Source: Planctomycetaceae bacterium (GTDB lineage: Bacteria; Planctomycetota; Phycisphaerae; Phycisphaerales; UBA1924). From it: 64,000 nucleotides of DNA. Below are positions 42,244 to 51,935 of the stretch, one piece after another. Under the pieces are notes generated by a model. It was not told the origin of the DNA and made no database searches. It saw only the letters and a list, made by a program, of their open reading frames with translations. The DNA is taken from positions 60,581-124,580 of the forward strand of contig JAJTDF010000004.1 in the NCBI GenBank assembly GCA_021294835.1, written 5' to 3'. The position numbers and the translations under genes are program-made. The stretch's first letter is position 1, and every line of letters starts with the position of its first letter.

Positions 42244-43779
42244 TCAGGCCCCTGCCAGCACATCTACCGCATCGCGAGGCCCGGGCACAGCCACCCGGCC
42301 GATCCCCATACCCGTCAACTTCTCCGCCAGCGTCGCCCGCGCCGCATCATCGCCGTGGTTCAGCACCACCGTCGCCGGCTTGCTGCGAATATCGCCCACA
42401 AAGTTCAGCAGGTCCTTGCGATCCGCATGCCCGGAGAACCCGTGCATGGTGTGAATCGTCGCCTCAACCGGCACCTTCTCGCCGTTGAGCACCACCTGCC
42501 TGGCCCCGCCCGCGATCGCATGCCCCGGCGTGTCCGCCGGCTGGTGCCCGATCATCAGCACCCGGCAATCGGTCCGGGGCAACCCGGAGATCAGATGGTG
42601 CACGATCGGCCCGCCATGACAGAATCCCGCCCCCGCGATGATCATCCCCCCGTGCCGCAGATCGTTCAGCCGCTTGCTCTCCGGCCGATTGGTGATGTAG
42701 TGCAATTCGTCAAACTGCAGCGGCGACCGCCCCGCCCGGATGATCCGCGCCGATTCGTCGCACAGATGTTCCGGATGCCGCGCGTAAATCTCCGTCGCCC
42801 GGATGGCCATCTTGCTGTCCAAATATACCGGGAACCCGCCCAGCAGCCCCTGATGGCTCAACTCCGACAGCCGGTACAGCAACTGCTGCGCCCGACCCAG
42901 CGTGAACGTCGGCACCAGCAGCCGCTGCCGCCCGCGCCGCGCCATCTGGATGATCTCACCCAGTTGCGCCAGCGTCTGTGCCGGCTTGGGGTGCGCCCGC
43001 GAGCCGTACGTGCTCTCCATGATCAGCACATCCGCCCGCACCGGCGGCCGCACCGCCGGCAGCAGCGGCGCCACCGACGAGCCCAGGTCCCCCGAGAACA
43101 CCACCACCACCTGCTCGTCCCCCTGCCCGATCGTCAGTTCCACCATCGCCGAGCCGATCACGTGCGACGCGTCCAGCAGCCGCGCCCGGATCCGGTCATC
43201 CCCCGGCACCGGCGAGAACGGCACCCCGTACGCCATCGGCGTGATCAGCGGCAGCGTCCGCCCCACCTCCGCCAGCGTGTACGCCGGCGGCACCGCCGCG
43301 ATCGACTCCCCCGGGTTCGTGTCATCCTCTTCTTCAAACTCGATGATCGACTTGCCCCCGCCCCGCGACCGCAGCCCCCGCCCGGCCTTCTGCGCCGCGT
43401 TGATCCGCTCGTAATACCGCACCTTCTGCACCCGCGCCGAGCCCTGCAGCACCGGCGGCAGCAACTCCGCCGTCGGCCCCGTCACCACGATCGGCCCCCG
43501 ATACCCGTCGCGCACCAGCAGCGGCAGCCGCCCGCAGTGGTCCACGTGCGCATGCGTCACCACACACCCGTCGATCTCCCTCGCGTCAAACGACAAAGGC
43601 TCAAGGTTGCGGGCCTCGTCCGCCGCCGAACCCTGGAACAGACCGCAGTCGATCAGCAACCTCACCCTGTGCGAACGGTTGGCGGCGCTGGTCCGCAACC
43701 CGCGGATCTCCAGCACCGAGGCCGATCCAGTCACCTCGCCCGCGGCACCGTGCATCGTCAGGCTGATGTCCATCGCCAC
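42244..43779 (-). CDS. MBL-fold/beta-CASP RNA-processing-type protein
   Basis: 511 residues. The metallo-beta-lactamase core has T75-HAHVDHCGRLPLL (zinc ligands H76, H78, D80, H81), LLDASHVIGSAMVEL and VVVFSGDLG. The inserted beta-CASP cap follows (LIMESTYGSRAH, LLVPTFTLGRAQQLLYRL, GMIIAGAGFCHGGPIVHHL), and the C-terminal motif HGFSGHADRKDLLNFV closes it. This is the CPSF73/YSH1-like bacterial group, RNA or DNA nucleases. An acidic/basic insert (GKSIIEFEEEDDTNPGE) lies near 140-160. The GTG at 43779 has GGAG nine bases upstream; ATG at 43773 is the alternative. Immediately downstream of the DCC gene, which itself follows trpA. Confidence 0.9.
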   Translation of the reverse strand: MAMDISLTMHGAAGEVTGSASVLEIRGLRTSAANRSHRVRLLIDCGLFQGSAADEARNLEPLSFDAREIDGCVVTHAHVDHCGRLPLLVRDGYRGPIVVTGPTAELLPPVLQGSARVQKVRYYERINAAQKAGRGLRSRGGGKSIIEFEEEDDTNPGESIAAVPPAYTLAEVGRTLPLITPMAYGVPFSPVPGDDRIRARLLDASHVIGSAMVELTIGQGDEQVVVVFSGDLGSSVAPLLPAVRPPVRADVLIMESTYGSRAHPKPAQTLAQLGEIIQMARRGRQRLLVPTFTLGRAQQLLYRLSELSHQGLLGGFPVYLDSKMAIRATEIYARHPEHLCDESARIIRAGRSPLQFDELHYITNRPESKRLNDLRHGGMIIAGAGFCHGGPIVHHLISGLPRTDCRVLMIGHQPADTPGHAIAGGARQVVLNGEKVPVEATIHTMHGFSGHADRKDLLNFVGDIRSKPATVVLNHGDDAARATLAEKLTGMGIGRVAVPGPRDAVDVLAGA

Positions 43780-43782
43780 CGC

Positions 43783-44238
43783 TCAGCGCTCCGTTCCTGC
43801 CACCGGGCCGATGGCGCACCGCCCGCTCTCGCATTCCGCCCCCCGCCCCGTCAGCCGCAGCCGGTTGGCCGCAAACCACGAGTACCCCATGTCCGCAACC
43901 CACCGCAACCCCGGCCACCGCGTCCATCCCAGCAGCCACGGCATCCCCACCGCCGCATACGCCAGCCGAAACACCTCCATCCCCGAGACGACCTCCCCAT
44001 CCCCCCGCACCCCGTGGATCGACCCCATCACCTGCTCCATCGTCCGTCCATACCGCGACGGATCGAACCCCTCCGCCGCAATGTCCACCAGCACCAGCCG
44101 GCCCCGGCCCCGATCCAGCCGTTGCAGCAACGCCCCCTCCCGCTTGCACAGCGGGCACAAGCCGTCAATCAGGATGGTGAACGGCCAGGCCGAGGCTGGA
44201 CGGCTGACCGGGGTGGAGGCGGCTTTCGCGGGGCCCAT
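43783..44238 (-). CDS. DCC-family (DUF393) thiol-disulfide oxidoreductase-like protein
   Basis: About 151 residues from the ATG at 44238. The family signature DGLCPLC (ILIDGLCPLCKREGALLQRLDRG) lies near the N-terminus; LVLVDIAAEGFDPSRYG and the GEVVSGMEVFRLAYAAVG stretch match DUF393. WPGLRWVADMGYSWFAANRLRL is the usual hydrophobic C-terminal helix. An in-frame ATG at 44343, three bases after the trpA stop, would add 35 Cys/His-rich residues and cannot be excluded. Function in the family is unproven; a redox role is assumed from CxxC. Confidence 0.78.
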   Translation of the reverse strand: MGPAKAASTPVSRPASAWPFTILIDGLCPLCKREGALLQRLDRGRGRLVLVDIAAEGFDPSRYGRTMEQVMGSIHGVRGDGEVVSGMEVFRLAYAAVGMPWLLGWTRWPGLRWVADMGYSWFAANRLRLTGRGAECESGRCAIGPVAGTER

Positions 44239-44346
44239 ACGGGGTCTTTCGGTTGGCCGCGGCGGGGGCTTGCGGCACAAGAAACAAGGTGGCCCGTGAG
44301 CATATCGCCTGATTTGGTGCCAGCAGTTGTGCTTGCACATCATGAG

Positions 44347-45186
44347 TTATCGGTCGTGCAACAGCCCCCGTACAAACACCCCCGCATCCACCCCCTCCCC
44401 GATCGCCTGCACCAGCGCCGATCCCACGATCACCCCGTCCGCGTCGCCACTCAGCCGAACCACGTCCGCCCGCGTCCGCACCCCAAAGCCGGCGCACACC
44501 GGCACCGGCGACACCGCCTTGAGCGACCGCAGATACGCCCCCGGTTCCACCTGCACCGCCTCGCTGGCCCCGGCCCCGGTCACCCCCGCCACCATCACCG
44601 CGTACAGAAAGCCGTCCGATGCCGCCGCGATCTTCGCCGCCCGCTCCGGGGGAGTCACCGGCGACACCAGTTGCACCAGCCCCACACCGGTCCGATGCAA
44701 CGCCGCCCGCAGCCCGGCGGACTCCTCCAAGGGCAGGTCGGGGATGATCAGCCCCGCCACCCCGGCCGCCGCCGCCCGCTCGGCCAGCGAAGCCAGCCCG
44801 CCGGTAATGAACGTGTTCAGATAGCCCATCAGGATGATCGGCGGCAACGCCGGCCCCCCGCTGGCGGCCTCGCACTGCAACGCCGTCAACTGCTCAAACA
44901 GCCACCCCAGCGACGCGCCGTTGGCAATCGCCGTGCGGCTGGCCTGCTGAATCGTCACCCCGTCGGCCATCGGATCCGAAAACGGCACGCCGATCTCAAT
45001 CGCCGCCGCATGCGGAGCCAGCGACCGCACCAGCCCGGGCAGCGCCGCCAGCGTGGGATAGCCCGCCGTGATAAACGGCACCACCGCGTGCCCGCGGGTG
45101 CGGGCCGCGCGAATCGCCTGCGCGATCGACGCACCCGGCGATGCAGACCCCGCGTTAGGCAAACCAGTCACTGAAGCGTTCGACAT
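44347..45186 (-). CDS. trpA: Tryptophan synthase alpha subunit
   Basis: 279 residues. TrpA cleaves indole-3-glycerol phosphate to indole and glyceraldehyde 3-phosphate, and channels indole to TrpB. Motifs: VVPFITAGYPTL, AIEIGVPFSDPMADGVTIQ with the catalytic Glu and Asp, GLIIPDLPLEES, LVQLVSPVTPPERAAKI, GVTGAGASEAVQ, VPVCAGFGVRTRADV and DGVIVGSALV. GGGAG precedes the ATG at 45186. Last trp gene; 66 bases separate it from trpB. Confidence 0.96.
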   Translation of the reverse strand: MSNASVTGLPNAGSASPGASIAQAIRAARTRGHAVVPFITAGYPTLAALPGLVRSLAPHAAAIEIGVPFSDPMADGVTIQQASRTAIANGASLGWLFEQLTALQCEAASGGPALPPIILMGYLNTFITGGLASLAERAAAAGVAGLIIPDLPLEESAGLRAALHRTGVGLVQLVSPVTPPERAAKIAAASDGFLYAVMVAGVTGAGASEAVQVEPGAYLRSLKAVSPVPVCAGFGVRTRADVVRLSGDADGVIVGSALVQAIGEGVDAGVFVRGLLHDR

Positions 45187-45252
45187 AGCAACTCCCGTCA
45201 CCAACCCGCTATCCATCCACCAGCCACCAACCACCAGGCCGCCCCGGCCTAC

Positions 45253-46533
45253 TCACGCCATCGGCGCATGCTTCATCAAGATGGGCATGTCCTTGTCCCC
45301 CCGCCCGCACAGGTTCACCAGCGCCGTCTTGCCGGGGTTCGCCTTCGCCCAGTTCCGCACCGCCGCCAGCGCGTGCGAGGGCTCCAGCGCCGGCAGAATG
45401 CCCTCATGCCGACAGCACGCGTTCACCGCCTCCAGCGTCTGCGCATCAGTCGCCCGCACGTACTTCACCCGCCCGATGGCGTGCAGGAACGCGTGCTCGG
45501 GCCCCACCCCCGGGTAATCAAGGCCCGCAGAAATCGAGTGTGTGTCCGCCACCTGCCCCGCCTCGTCCTGCAGCAGCATCGAATAGCACCCGTGCAGCAC
45601 ACCCGGCCGCCCGTGCGCCATCGTCGCTGAGTGCATCCCCGGCTCGTCTGACGTGCCCCCGGCCTCCACGCCGAGAATCTGCACCTGACTGTCGCCCAGA
45701 AAGCCGTGAAAAAACCCGATCGCGTTCGAGCCGCCCCCCACCGCCGCGAACACCGCGTCCGGCAGCCGCCCCGCCTGCTGCAGCATCTGCGCACGTGCTT
45801 CAGTCCCGATCACCGACTGGAACGTCCGCACCAGCCAGGGGAACGGGTGCGGCCCCACCGCCGAGCCCAGCAGGTAGTGCGTCCCCATCGGGTCGCTCAC
45901 CCAGTGCCGCAACGCCTCATCAATCGCCGCCCGCAGCGTCTGATCGCCGCTGGTCACTGGCACCACCTCCGCGCCCAGCCGCTTCATCCGCTGCACGTTG
46001 GGCGCCTGCCGCTCCACATCCTGCGCACCCATATACACGCGGCACGGAAACCCCACCCTCGCACACGCCGCCGCCGTCGCCACCCCGTGCTGCCCGGCCC
46101 CGGTCTCCGCGATGATCCGCTTCACGCCCAGCCGCTTGGCCAGCAGCGCCTGCCCCAGCGCGTTGTTGATCTTGTGCGCCCCGGTGTGCGCCAACTCCTC
46201 GCGCTTCAGCCACAGATCAACCCCCCACTCTTTGGACAGCCCCTCCGCCCGCATCATCGGCGTCGGCCGACCGATCCACACCCTCTGTTGGTCCCGCAAC
46301 TCCGCCGCAAACGCCGGGTCGACGAACGCCGCCTTGGCCACCTCTTCCAGCCGCGTGATCGCCCCCATCAGCGTCTCGGGCACGAACCGCCCGCCAAACG
46401 GCCCATACCGCCCGCGCGCATCGGGGTACTGCCCGCTCAGCAACTTGCCCAACTCCTCCTGCGGGTTGCCCAGCCCGCTCACCGAGAAGTCCGCTTCCGG
46501 ATTGCCCGCCTTGGTCGCTGCTGTGCTGCTCAT
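45253..46533 (-). CDS. trpB: Tryptophan synthase beta subunit
   Basis: 426 residues, the TrpB1 length. PLP enzyme joining indole and serine. Motifs: [17 protein letters not shown], the PLP lysine in [41 protein letters not shown]-like region [29 protein letters not shown] (phosphate loop) and [15 protein letters not shown]. The ATG at 46533 overlaps the trpCF stop (ATGA). A longer open frame upstream is the trpF coding region read in another frame. Confidence 0.97.
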   Translation of the reverse strand: MSSTAATKAGNPEADFSVSGLGNPQEELGKLLSGQYPDARGRYGPFGGRFVPETLMGAITRLEEVAKAAFVDPAFAAELRDQQRVWIGRPTPMMRAEGLSKEWGVDLWLKREELAHTGAHKINNALGQALLAKRLGVKRIIAETGAGQHGVATAAACARVGFPCRVYMGAQDVERQAPNVQRMKRLGAEVVPVTSGDQTLRAAIDEALRHWVSDPMGTHYLLGSAVGPHPFPWLVRTFQSVIGTEARAQMLQQAGRLPDAVFAAVGGGSNAIGFFHGFLGDSQVQILGVEAGGTSDEPGMHSATMAHGRPGVLHGCYSMLLQDEAGQVADTHSISAGLDYPGVGPEHAFLHAIGRVKYVRATDAQTLEAVNACCRHEGILPALEPSHALAAVRNWAKANPGKTALVNLCGRGDKDMPILMKHAPMA

Positions 46534-48011
46534 GCCATCGCCTCCGCATCGGCCGCGCGAACGGCCGCAAGAAAGTCCGCGATCAATCCGGCGTCCTTCC
46601 GCCCCGGCGCCGTCTCCACCCCCGAGGACACATCCACCGCAAACGGCCGCACCACCCGCATGGCCTCCGCCACGTTCCCCGGGTGCAGGCCGCCCGCCAA
46701 CATCGTCCGCCGCCCACGCGCGAACACCGCCGCGCGACCCCAGTCCACCGTCTGCCCAACCCCCGACTTCGGCCCCTCCAGCACGCACAACCCCGCGTAC
46801 ACGCCCTCATCGCTCACCCCATCCGCCCCCATGCGATGCACCGGCACGAACGCCATCCCCGGCGCATGCCTCGCCAGCACCGCCCGCACCACCGTATCGC
46901 ACGACGCGTCCGCCTGCACTGCGGTGAATACGCCCAACCTGGCCGCCTCTTCCACCTCCGCCGCCGTCGGTGCCTTGAACACCGCCACTTTGGCCACCGT
47001 CGCCGGCACGCCCGCCAGCGTCGCCTCCGCCTGAGTCACGCTTACCCGCCGGGGCGACTCCGCCAGCACGCACCCCACCGCGTCAACGCCACACGCCACC
47101 GCCACCGCCGCCATCGCCGCATCACTCACCCCGCACACCTTCACCCGCGTCCGCCCCGTCCAGCCCGCCCCACCCCGAAGCAAGGCCGCCCGCCGCCCGG
47201 CGGAGATCATCCCCGCTGCCAGTTCTCCTGCGTCCGCCGCACGCATCAGCGCCGTCCCCACCAGCGCGCCGTCATACCCCGCCCCCACCGCCCCGGCCAC
47301 ATCCTCCGCACTGTGCATGCCCGACTCAGCGATCGCCACATACCCCGCCGGCAGATGCGCCGCCAGCGACGCCAACGACGCCGGCGCCACCCCCAGCGTC
47401 GCCAGATCGCGGCTGTTCACACCCACCATCACCGGAGCCCCCCCGCGTGCCCCACCCGTCCCTCTCGCCCCCAGCACCGCCCCCGTCCGCTCCAGATCCG
47501 CCCGATCAAACGACTCCACCAGCGCAAACAGCCCGCACTCTTCCGCCGCTGCCAGCATTGCCCGCAGCGAGTCGTCACCCAGCATCCGCGTGATCAGCAG
47601 CACCCCGCCGCACCCCGCCAGCCTCGCCTCATACACCTGTGCCGGATGCACCAGAAAGTCCTTCCGCATCACCGGCACGTCCACGGCCGCCGCCGCAGCC
47701 GCCGCGTGCGTCAAGTCCCCGGCAAAGGCCGACGGCTCGGTCAGCACCGAGATCACCCCCGCACCCGCCTGCGCATACCGCCTGGCCTGCGCCGTCACAA
47801 ACCCGATCGCGTCCGAGTCGTCACTCAGCCGCCCCTCGCTGGGCGAGGCCCGCTTCACCTCCGCGATCAGCACAAACGGCGACCGCTTCAGCCTCGACGG
47901 TCGGGGCGAGGCCAGCGCCCGCTCCCGCAACCTCGCCAGGTCGGTCTCCGCCAGCGTCGCCTGCGCCCGCTGCCGGCTCAACTCCGCCATCTTTGCCAGA
48001 AAATCAGCCAC
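46530..48011 (-). CDS. trpCF: TrpC-TrpF fusion (indoleglycerol-phosphate synthase / phosphoribosylanthranilate isomerase)
   Basis: 493 residues. TrpC (about 1-260): [79 protein letters not shown]. TrpF (about 285-493): [63 protein letters not shown] and [17 protein letters not shown]. The order C-F matches enteric TrpCF. Both TIM-barrel active sites look complete. The GTG at 48011 starts eight bases inside the end of trpD (GTGGCTGA), so translation is probably coupled. Confidence 0.94.
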   Translation of the reverse strand: MADFLAKMAELSRQRAQATLAETDLARLRERALASPRPSRLKRSPFVLIAEVKRASPSEGRLSDDSDAIGFVTAQARRYAQAGAGVISVLTEPSAFAGDLTHAAAAAAAVDVPVMRKDFLVHPAQVYEARLAGCGGVLLITRMLGDDSLRAMLAAAEECGLFALVESFDRADLERTGAVLGARGTGGARGGAPVMVGVNSRDLATLGVAPASLASLAAHLPAGYVAIAESGMHSAEDVAGAVGAGYDGALVGTALMRAADAGELAAGMISAGRRAALLRGGAGWTGRTRVKVCGVSDAAMAAVAVACGVDAVGCVLAESPRRVSVTQAEATLAGVPATVAKVAVFKAPTAAEVEEAARLGVFTAVQADASCDTVVRAVLARHAPGMAFVPVHRMGADGVSDEGVYAGLCVLEGPKSGVGQTVDWGRAAVFARGRRTMLAGGLHPGNVAEAMRVVRPFAVDVSSGVETAPGRKDAGLIADFLAAVRAADAEAMA

Positions 48012-49074
48012 CGCCGCCCTCCCCGCCGGCCGCCGGGCCAAACTCCTTCGCCAGGCGGTCCAGCAACTTCGCCGCCCGCCCGTCGTCAATCGCCGCACAC
48101 GCCATGTTCACGCCGATCGGGGCCGAGCCCGCACGCCCCGCCGCCCACAACGCCAGCCCCGCCGACATCACCACCGCATCCCGATGGGCCGACTTCTCCC
48201 CCGCAAACACCGCCCGCATCGCCCTGGCGTTGTGCTCCGCGTTGCCACCTTTCAGCTCCCCCACTTCGCACGAACGCAGCCCCAGCATCCCCGCATCCAC
48301 CTTGGTCCGCTCCACGGCGCACGGCGTCACCATCAGCACCGTCGCCGGGCTGGCCGGCGTCGGCTCGTCCATCCCGTTGTCCGCATGCACCACCAGCACC
48401 CGCCGGATCGGCATCGCCGCGAACGCCCCCGCCATCACCTCCGCCGCCTTCATCGAGTACGCACCGATTAGCCCATACCCCGGCTGCGCCGGGTTGGTCA
48501 GCGGGCCGAGCATATTGAAGATCGTCCGCACCCCCAGCGTCCGCCGCACCGCCGCGATCCGCCCCACCGCCGGGTGATAGTGCGGCGCAAACAGAAACGT
48601 GAACCCCGTCGCCTCAAAGCACGCCGCCGCGCGGGCCTCATCCAAGGGCATCCCCAGCCCCAGCGCCGCCAGCACGTCCGCAGCACCGGATTGGCTGCTG
48701 ATCGCCCGGTTGCCATGCTTGATCACCGGCAGGCCCGCCGCCGCACACAGCAGCGCCGCCCCGGTCGAGAGGTTGTACGTCCCCAGCCCGTCCCCGCCCG
48801 TGCCCACAATGTCCACCGCCTCCGCCGCCCGCTTGGCGTCCACCGCCGGCCGCCGGGCCATCGCCCGCATGCCCATCGCAAACCCCGCCACCTCCTCGGC
48901 GGTCTCCCCCTTGGCCCGCAGCGCCGCCAGCAACGCGCCGGCCACCGCCGGCTCCACCGCCGCATCGCTGCCGCCACCCTGCCCACCCCCCGCGGCCAGC
49001 GCAGTCACCACCTCGCACGCCTCCTGCATGCTCAGGTGCCCGCCATCAAGCACACGTTCCAGCACCGCCTTCAT
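48004..49074 (-). CDS. trpD: Anthranilate phosphoribosyltransferase
   Basis: 356 residues. Transfers phosphoribose from PRPP to anthranilate. Motifs: GTGGDGLGTYNLSTGAALL (PRPP loop), VIKHGNRAISSQSGAADVL, TFLFAPHYHPA, RTIFNMLGPLTNPA and VVHADNGMDEPTP. A Gly-rich insert (AGGGQGGGSDAAVEP) lies near residue 35. The ATG at 49074 overlaps the trpG stop (ATGA). Confidence 0.96.
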   Translation of the reverse strand: MKAVLERVLDGGHLSMQEACEVVTALAAGGGQGGGSDAAVEPAVAGALLAALRAKGETAEEVAGFAMGMRAMARRPAVDAKRAAEAVDIVGTGGDGLGTYNLSTGAALLCAAAGLPVIKHGNRAISSQSGAADVLAALGLGMPLDEARAAACFEATGFTFLFAPHYHPAVGRIAAVRRTLGVRTIFNMLGPLTNPAQPGYGLIGAYSMKAAEVMAGAFAAMPIRRVLVVHADNGMDEPTPASPATVLMVTPCAVERTKVDAGMLGLRSCEVGELKGGNAEHNARAMRAVFAGEKSAHRDAVVMSAGLALWAAGRAGSAPIGVNMACAAIDDGRAAKLLDRLAKEFGPAAGGEGGGG

Positions 49075-49691
49075 GCCAGCGCCCCCGACGCGGTCAGCGG
49101 GTCCTGCCGGCCCCGCAGAATCTGCGTATTGAGAAAGTTTTCCAGCATCGCCGGCCCCTGCGGGGTCAGCACGCTCTCCGGGTGAAACTGCACCCCCGTG
49201 CACGCCAGCGAACTGTGCCGGATCGCCATGACCTCCCCTTCGGCCGTCTTGGCCGAAACCGTGATCTCCTTGGGCAAGTCATCCGGCCGCACCAGCAGCG
49301 AGTGGTACCGCCCCACCTGCAAGGGCGAGGGCAACCCTGCGAACACGCCAAACTGGTCATGCGTGATCATCGACGGCTTGCCGTGCATCAGCCGCTCCGC
49401 CCGCACCACCTTCCCGCCGAACACCTCTGCCATCGCCTGGTGCCCAAGGCACACGCCCAGCACCGGAATCCGCCCCGCAAAGTGCTCGATCATGTCCATC
49501 GACACCCCCGCCTCACGCGGGTGCCCCGGCCCCGGCGAGATCACCAGATGGCTCAGCCCCATCCCCTTCGCCTCGGCCACCGTCACCTCGTCGTTGCGCT
49601 TCACGATCACCTCCGCCCCCAGCGTCAGGAACACCTGCACCAGGTTGAAGGTGAACGAGTCGTAGTTGTCGATCATCAGCAGTCGTGCCAT
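49071..49691 (-). CDS. trpG: Anthranilate synthase glutamine amidotransferase component
   Basis: 206 residues. Class I glutamine amidotransferase supplying ammonia to TrpE. LLMIDNYDSFTFNLVQVF at the start, HLVISPGPGHPREAGVS, the nucleophile Cys in VLGVCLGHQAMAEVFGG, HGKPSMITHD, VGRYHSLLV, and the His-Glu pair in GVQFHPESVLTPQG. Could serve folate synthesis as well, as TrpG/PabA often does. AGAGGAA precedes the ATG at 49691; 73 bases after trpE. Confidence 0.96.
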   Translation of the reverse strand: MARLLMIDNYDSFTFNLVQVFLTLGAEVIVKRNDEVTVAEAKGMGLSHLVISPGPGHPREAGVSMDMIEHFAGRIPVLGVCLGHQAMAEVFGGKVVRAERLMHGKPSMITHDQFGVFAGLPSPLQVGRYHSLLVRPDDLPKEITVSAKTAEGEVMAIRHSSLACTGVQFHPESVLTPQGPAMLENFLNTQILRGRQDPLTASGALA

Positions 49692-49764
49692 CGTCCGGTT
49701 CCTCTCGCGCTCTTCGCTCTGCTCCACTCCGCTCCGCTCCAGCCCGCCACCCGGCCCTGTCATC

Positions 49765-51213
49765 TCACAAACCTTGCTCCGCCAGGTCCATCGCCGCCCC
49801 CAGCGCCCCCACCTTGGCCAGAATCTCCTGGTGCTCCCCCTGCACGGTTGACGCCTCCACGATCCCCGCCCCGGCCTGATACGCGTACCGCCCGTCGCGG
49901 AACATGATCGTCCGGATCGCGATCGCCTGGTCCATGTTCCCGCTCCGCGAGAAGTAGCCCACCGTTCCCGCGTAGAACCCCCGCCGCACCGGCTCGCACC
50001 GCTCGATGATCTCCATCGCCTTGACCTTCGGCGCCCCCACCACCGTCCCGGCCGGAAACGTCGCCGCGAACAGATCAAACGCGTCCGTCCCCGGCCGCAG
50101 CCTCCCCTGCACGCCCGAGACAATGTGCATCACATGGCTGTACCGCTCGATCGACCGGTACGGCTGCACCCCCACCGTCCCCGCCTCCGCCACCCGCCCC
50201 AGGTCGTTGCGGGCCAGATCCACCAGCATCACGTGCTCGGCCGCCTCCTTGGGGTCGGCCAGCAGTTCCGCCTCCAGCCGCTTGTCCTCCTCCTCGGTCG
50301 CGCCACGCTTGCGCGTCCCGGCAATCGGCCGCAGCGAGGCCACACCCTCATGCAGTTTCACCAGCGCCTCCGGTGATGATCCCACCAGTTGCGTCCCGCC
50401 GATGTCCAGGAAGTACATGTACGGCGACGGGTTCAGCAGCCGCAGCGCCCGATACACCTCAAACGGCTCGGTGTGGCACCCGCCGGAGAACCGGATCGAC
50501 AGCACCAACTGAAACACATCCCCCGCCCGGATGTGCTCCTGCACCGTCGCGAAACGCTCGGCAAACTCCCCCGCGCTCAGGCTCGGTGTCGGCGGCGCAT
50601 GCCCACGCCGGATCGGCTGCGCCGGCATCGCCGCCCGCAACGCCGCGATGATCTCCCGCCGCAGCGACTGCCGCTCCCACTCCTCCCCCGCGTGCAAGAG
50701 CGCCATCCGACGCGTCGAGTGGTCGAACACCAGCATCGAGGCCGGCGCCGCCAGCAGCACATCCGCTCCGCCAGCACCCGGCCCCCCGGCCCCCGCCGCC
50801 GCCACCGTCGGCAGCCGCTCCACCCGCCGCACAAAGTCGTACCCGATCGCCCCCACAAACCCGCCGTCAAACGGCAGCCCGGCCACCGTCGGCGCCAGCC
50901 GCGGCGCCGTCGCCATCGCCGCCCGCAGGCCCGCCAGCAACTCCGCGCCACGAACCTCCGGCCCCGCCAGCGTCCGCTCGCCCCCCCGCCCGTCGGTCAG
51001 CACCAGCCCGCGTTCATCCAGCCGCACCATCCCCGCCAGCCCGAAGCCGATGAACGAGTACCGCCCCAGCCGCTCCCCGCCCTCCACCGACTCCAGCAAA
51101 AACAGCGGACGCAGCCCGGGGCTGCCCGTCGCACCCGACGCCGCCGCCCGCAACTTGGCAAACGCGGACACCGGTGTATCCAGATCGGCGGCAATGTCAA
51201 ACGGCGGCTTCAT
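49765..51213 (-). CDS. trpE: Anthranilate synthase component I
   Basis: 482 residues. Converts chorismate to anthranilate. The N-terminal feedback-binding motif is FLLESVEGGERLGRYSFIG. The chorismate-binding C-terminal half has AGDVFQLVLSIRF, SSPEALVKL, RPIAGTRKRGATEEED, HVMLVDLARNDLGRVA, HIVSGVQGRL, FPAGTVVGAPKVKAMEII and GYFSRSGNMDQAIAIRT. The LLES element suggests tryptophan feedback inhibition, in addition to the attenuator upstream. GGAG lies eight bases before the ATG at 51213. The 223-base G-rich stretch between terminator and start has no gene. Confidence 0.96.
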   Translation of the reverse strand: MKPPFDIAADLDTPVSAFAKLRAAASGATGSPGLRPLFLLESVEGGERLGRYSFIGFGLAGMVRLDERGLVLTDGRGGERTLAGPEVRGAELLAGLRAAMATAPRLAPTVAGLPFDGGFVGAIGYDFVRRVERLPTVAAAGAGGPGAGGADVLLAAPASMLVFDHSTRRMALLHAGEEWERQSLRREIIAALRAAMPAQPIRRGHAPPTPSLSAGEFAERFATVQEHIRAGDVFQLVLSIRFSGGCHTEPFEVYRALRLLNPSPYMYFLDIGGTQLVGSSPEALVKLHEGVASLRPIAGTRKRGATEEEDKRLEAELLADPKEAAEHVMLVDLARNDLGRVAEAGTVGVQPYRSIERYSHVMHIVSGVQGRLRPGTDAFDLFAATFPAGTVVGAPKVKAMEIIERCEPVRRGFYAGTVGYFSRSGNMDQAIAIRTIMFRDGRYAYQAGAGIVEASTVQGEHQEILAKVGALGAAMDLAEQGL

Positions 51214-51436
51214 CACACACACTCCAGCACCCCCGCCCTTCCCGCTCCGGCCCCCTCCTCCACGCCCCCTTCCCACGTTCGGCCCCCTTGCATCGGCCAC
51301 CGCCCCCCCGCCGCTCCCGCCCCGCCGGCACGCCGCACCCTCCGCCCCCGCCCACCCCCATCCCAACCCCTGCCGCCCGCCTTCCCGCCCCCCCCCGGCC
51401 GCCCCGCTCCAGCCCGCCAACGTCCAGAAAACAACG

Positions 51437-51463
51437 CGGCCACCTGAATCAAGCAGGTGGCCG
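51437..51463 (-). terminator. trp operon attenuator terminator
   Basis: On the minus strand CGGCCACCTG, loop CTTGATT, CAGGTGGCCG: a perfect 10-bp stem followed by CGTTGTTTTC. It lies 38 bases beyond the leader peptide stop and 223 bases before trpE. GGTGGCC inside the leader reading frame, just after the Trp codons, can pair with GGCCACC of the left arm, giving a candidate antiterminator. Confidence 0.8.
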
Positions 51464-51501
51464 AGGGGAACATCCGGGGTTGCAGGGAGGAATCCGAGCC
51501 G

Positions 51502-51615
51502 TCAGGCTGCAACCGGAGAAGATCCGCTCAGGGCCACCGCGGCATGCCACCACCGCCACCACCACAGGTGGTGCTCGGTGCCGTGCGTGTCGAGATGGGC
51601 CAAGCGGCCGGTCAT
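51502..51615 (-). CDS. trpL: trp operon leader peptide
   Basis: A 37-residue frame starting MTGRLAHL and containing LWWWRWWH: five Trp codons in six. Trp is the rarest residue and the frame lies just upstream of trpE, before a strong terminator, so a regulatory leader peptide is by far the best reading. An ATG four codons earlier (51627) overlaps the predicted -10 element and is unlikely to be transcribed. The frame continues past the Trp run for 14 residues, longer than enteric TrpL. CGG (Arg) interrupts the Trp run, as it does the His run of the his leader. Confidence 0.87.
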   Translation of the reverse strand: MTGRLAHLDTHGTEHHLWWWRWWHAAVALSGSSPVAA

Positions 51616-51622
51616 CGCGACA

Positions 51623-51650
51623 ATCATGCCATCGGCGGCGAACTTGTCAA
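51623..51650 (-). promoter_or_regulatory. trp operon promoter
   Basis: On the minus strand a perfect TTGACA (51645-51650), 16 bases, then CATGAT (51623-51628, four of six). Seven bases separate the -10 element from the leader ATG at 51615, so transcription would begin at or within one base of the A of the start codon. No ribosome-binding site could then exist, implying a leaderless leader-peptide mRNA. Confidence 0.65.
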
Positions 51651-51935
51651 GCCAGCCATCCGGGGAACCCCTTCCTGCATGCCGGTCCTCACAGTGTGTG
51701 CATACGCAGCCCGCCCCGCCCGAGAACCCCGCCGCCACCCCGCCAACATTCCCCACCGATCCCCGCAGCCTGACCCGATTGAATTCAGTCCCCCGAGCCG
51801 CCTGTCCCGTGAAACCAATCCCCCCGACCGGGAATAGAACAGAGTGTGGCGATCGGCCCGTACCGAAGTCGGTGCGCGCTCATCGAGCCCACCTTGCCCC
51901 GCAGTCTCGTTCCGCCCCTGCCAGTCGAGCCCACC

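Noticed and set aside
45187..45234. Possible Trp-containing leader (MVGGWWM...) before trpA
   Set aside because: It is simply in-frame upstream sequence of trpA with no stop, hairpin or promoter; two Trp codons there mean little.
46534..46788. 85-residue N-terminal extension of TrpB
   Set aside because: It is the trpF coding region read in another frame; the ATG at 46533 overlaps the trpCF stop and starts the family pattern.
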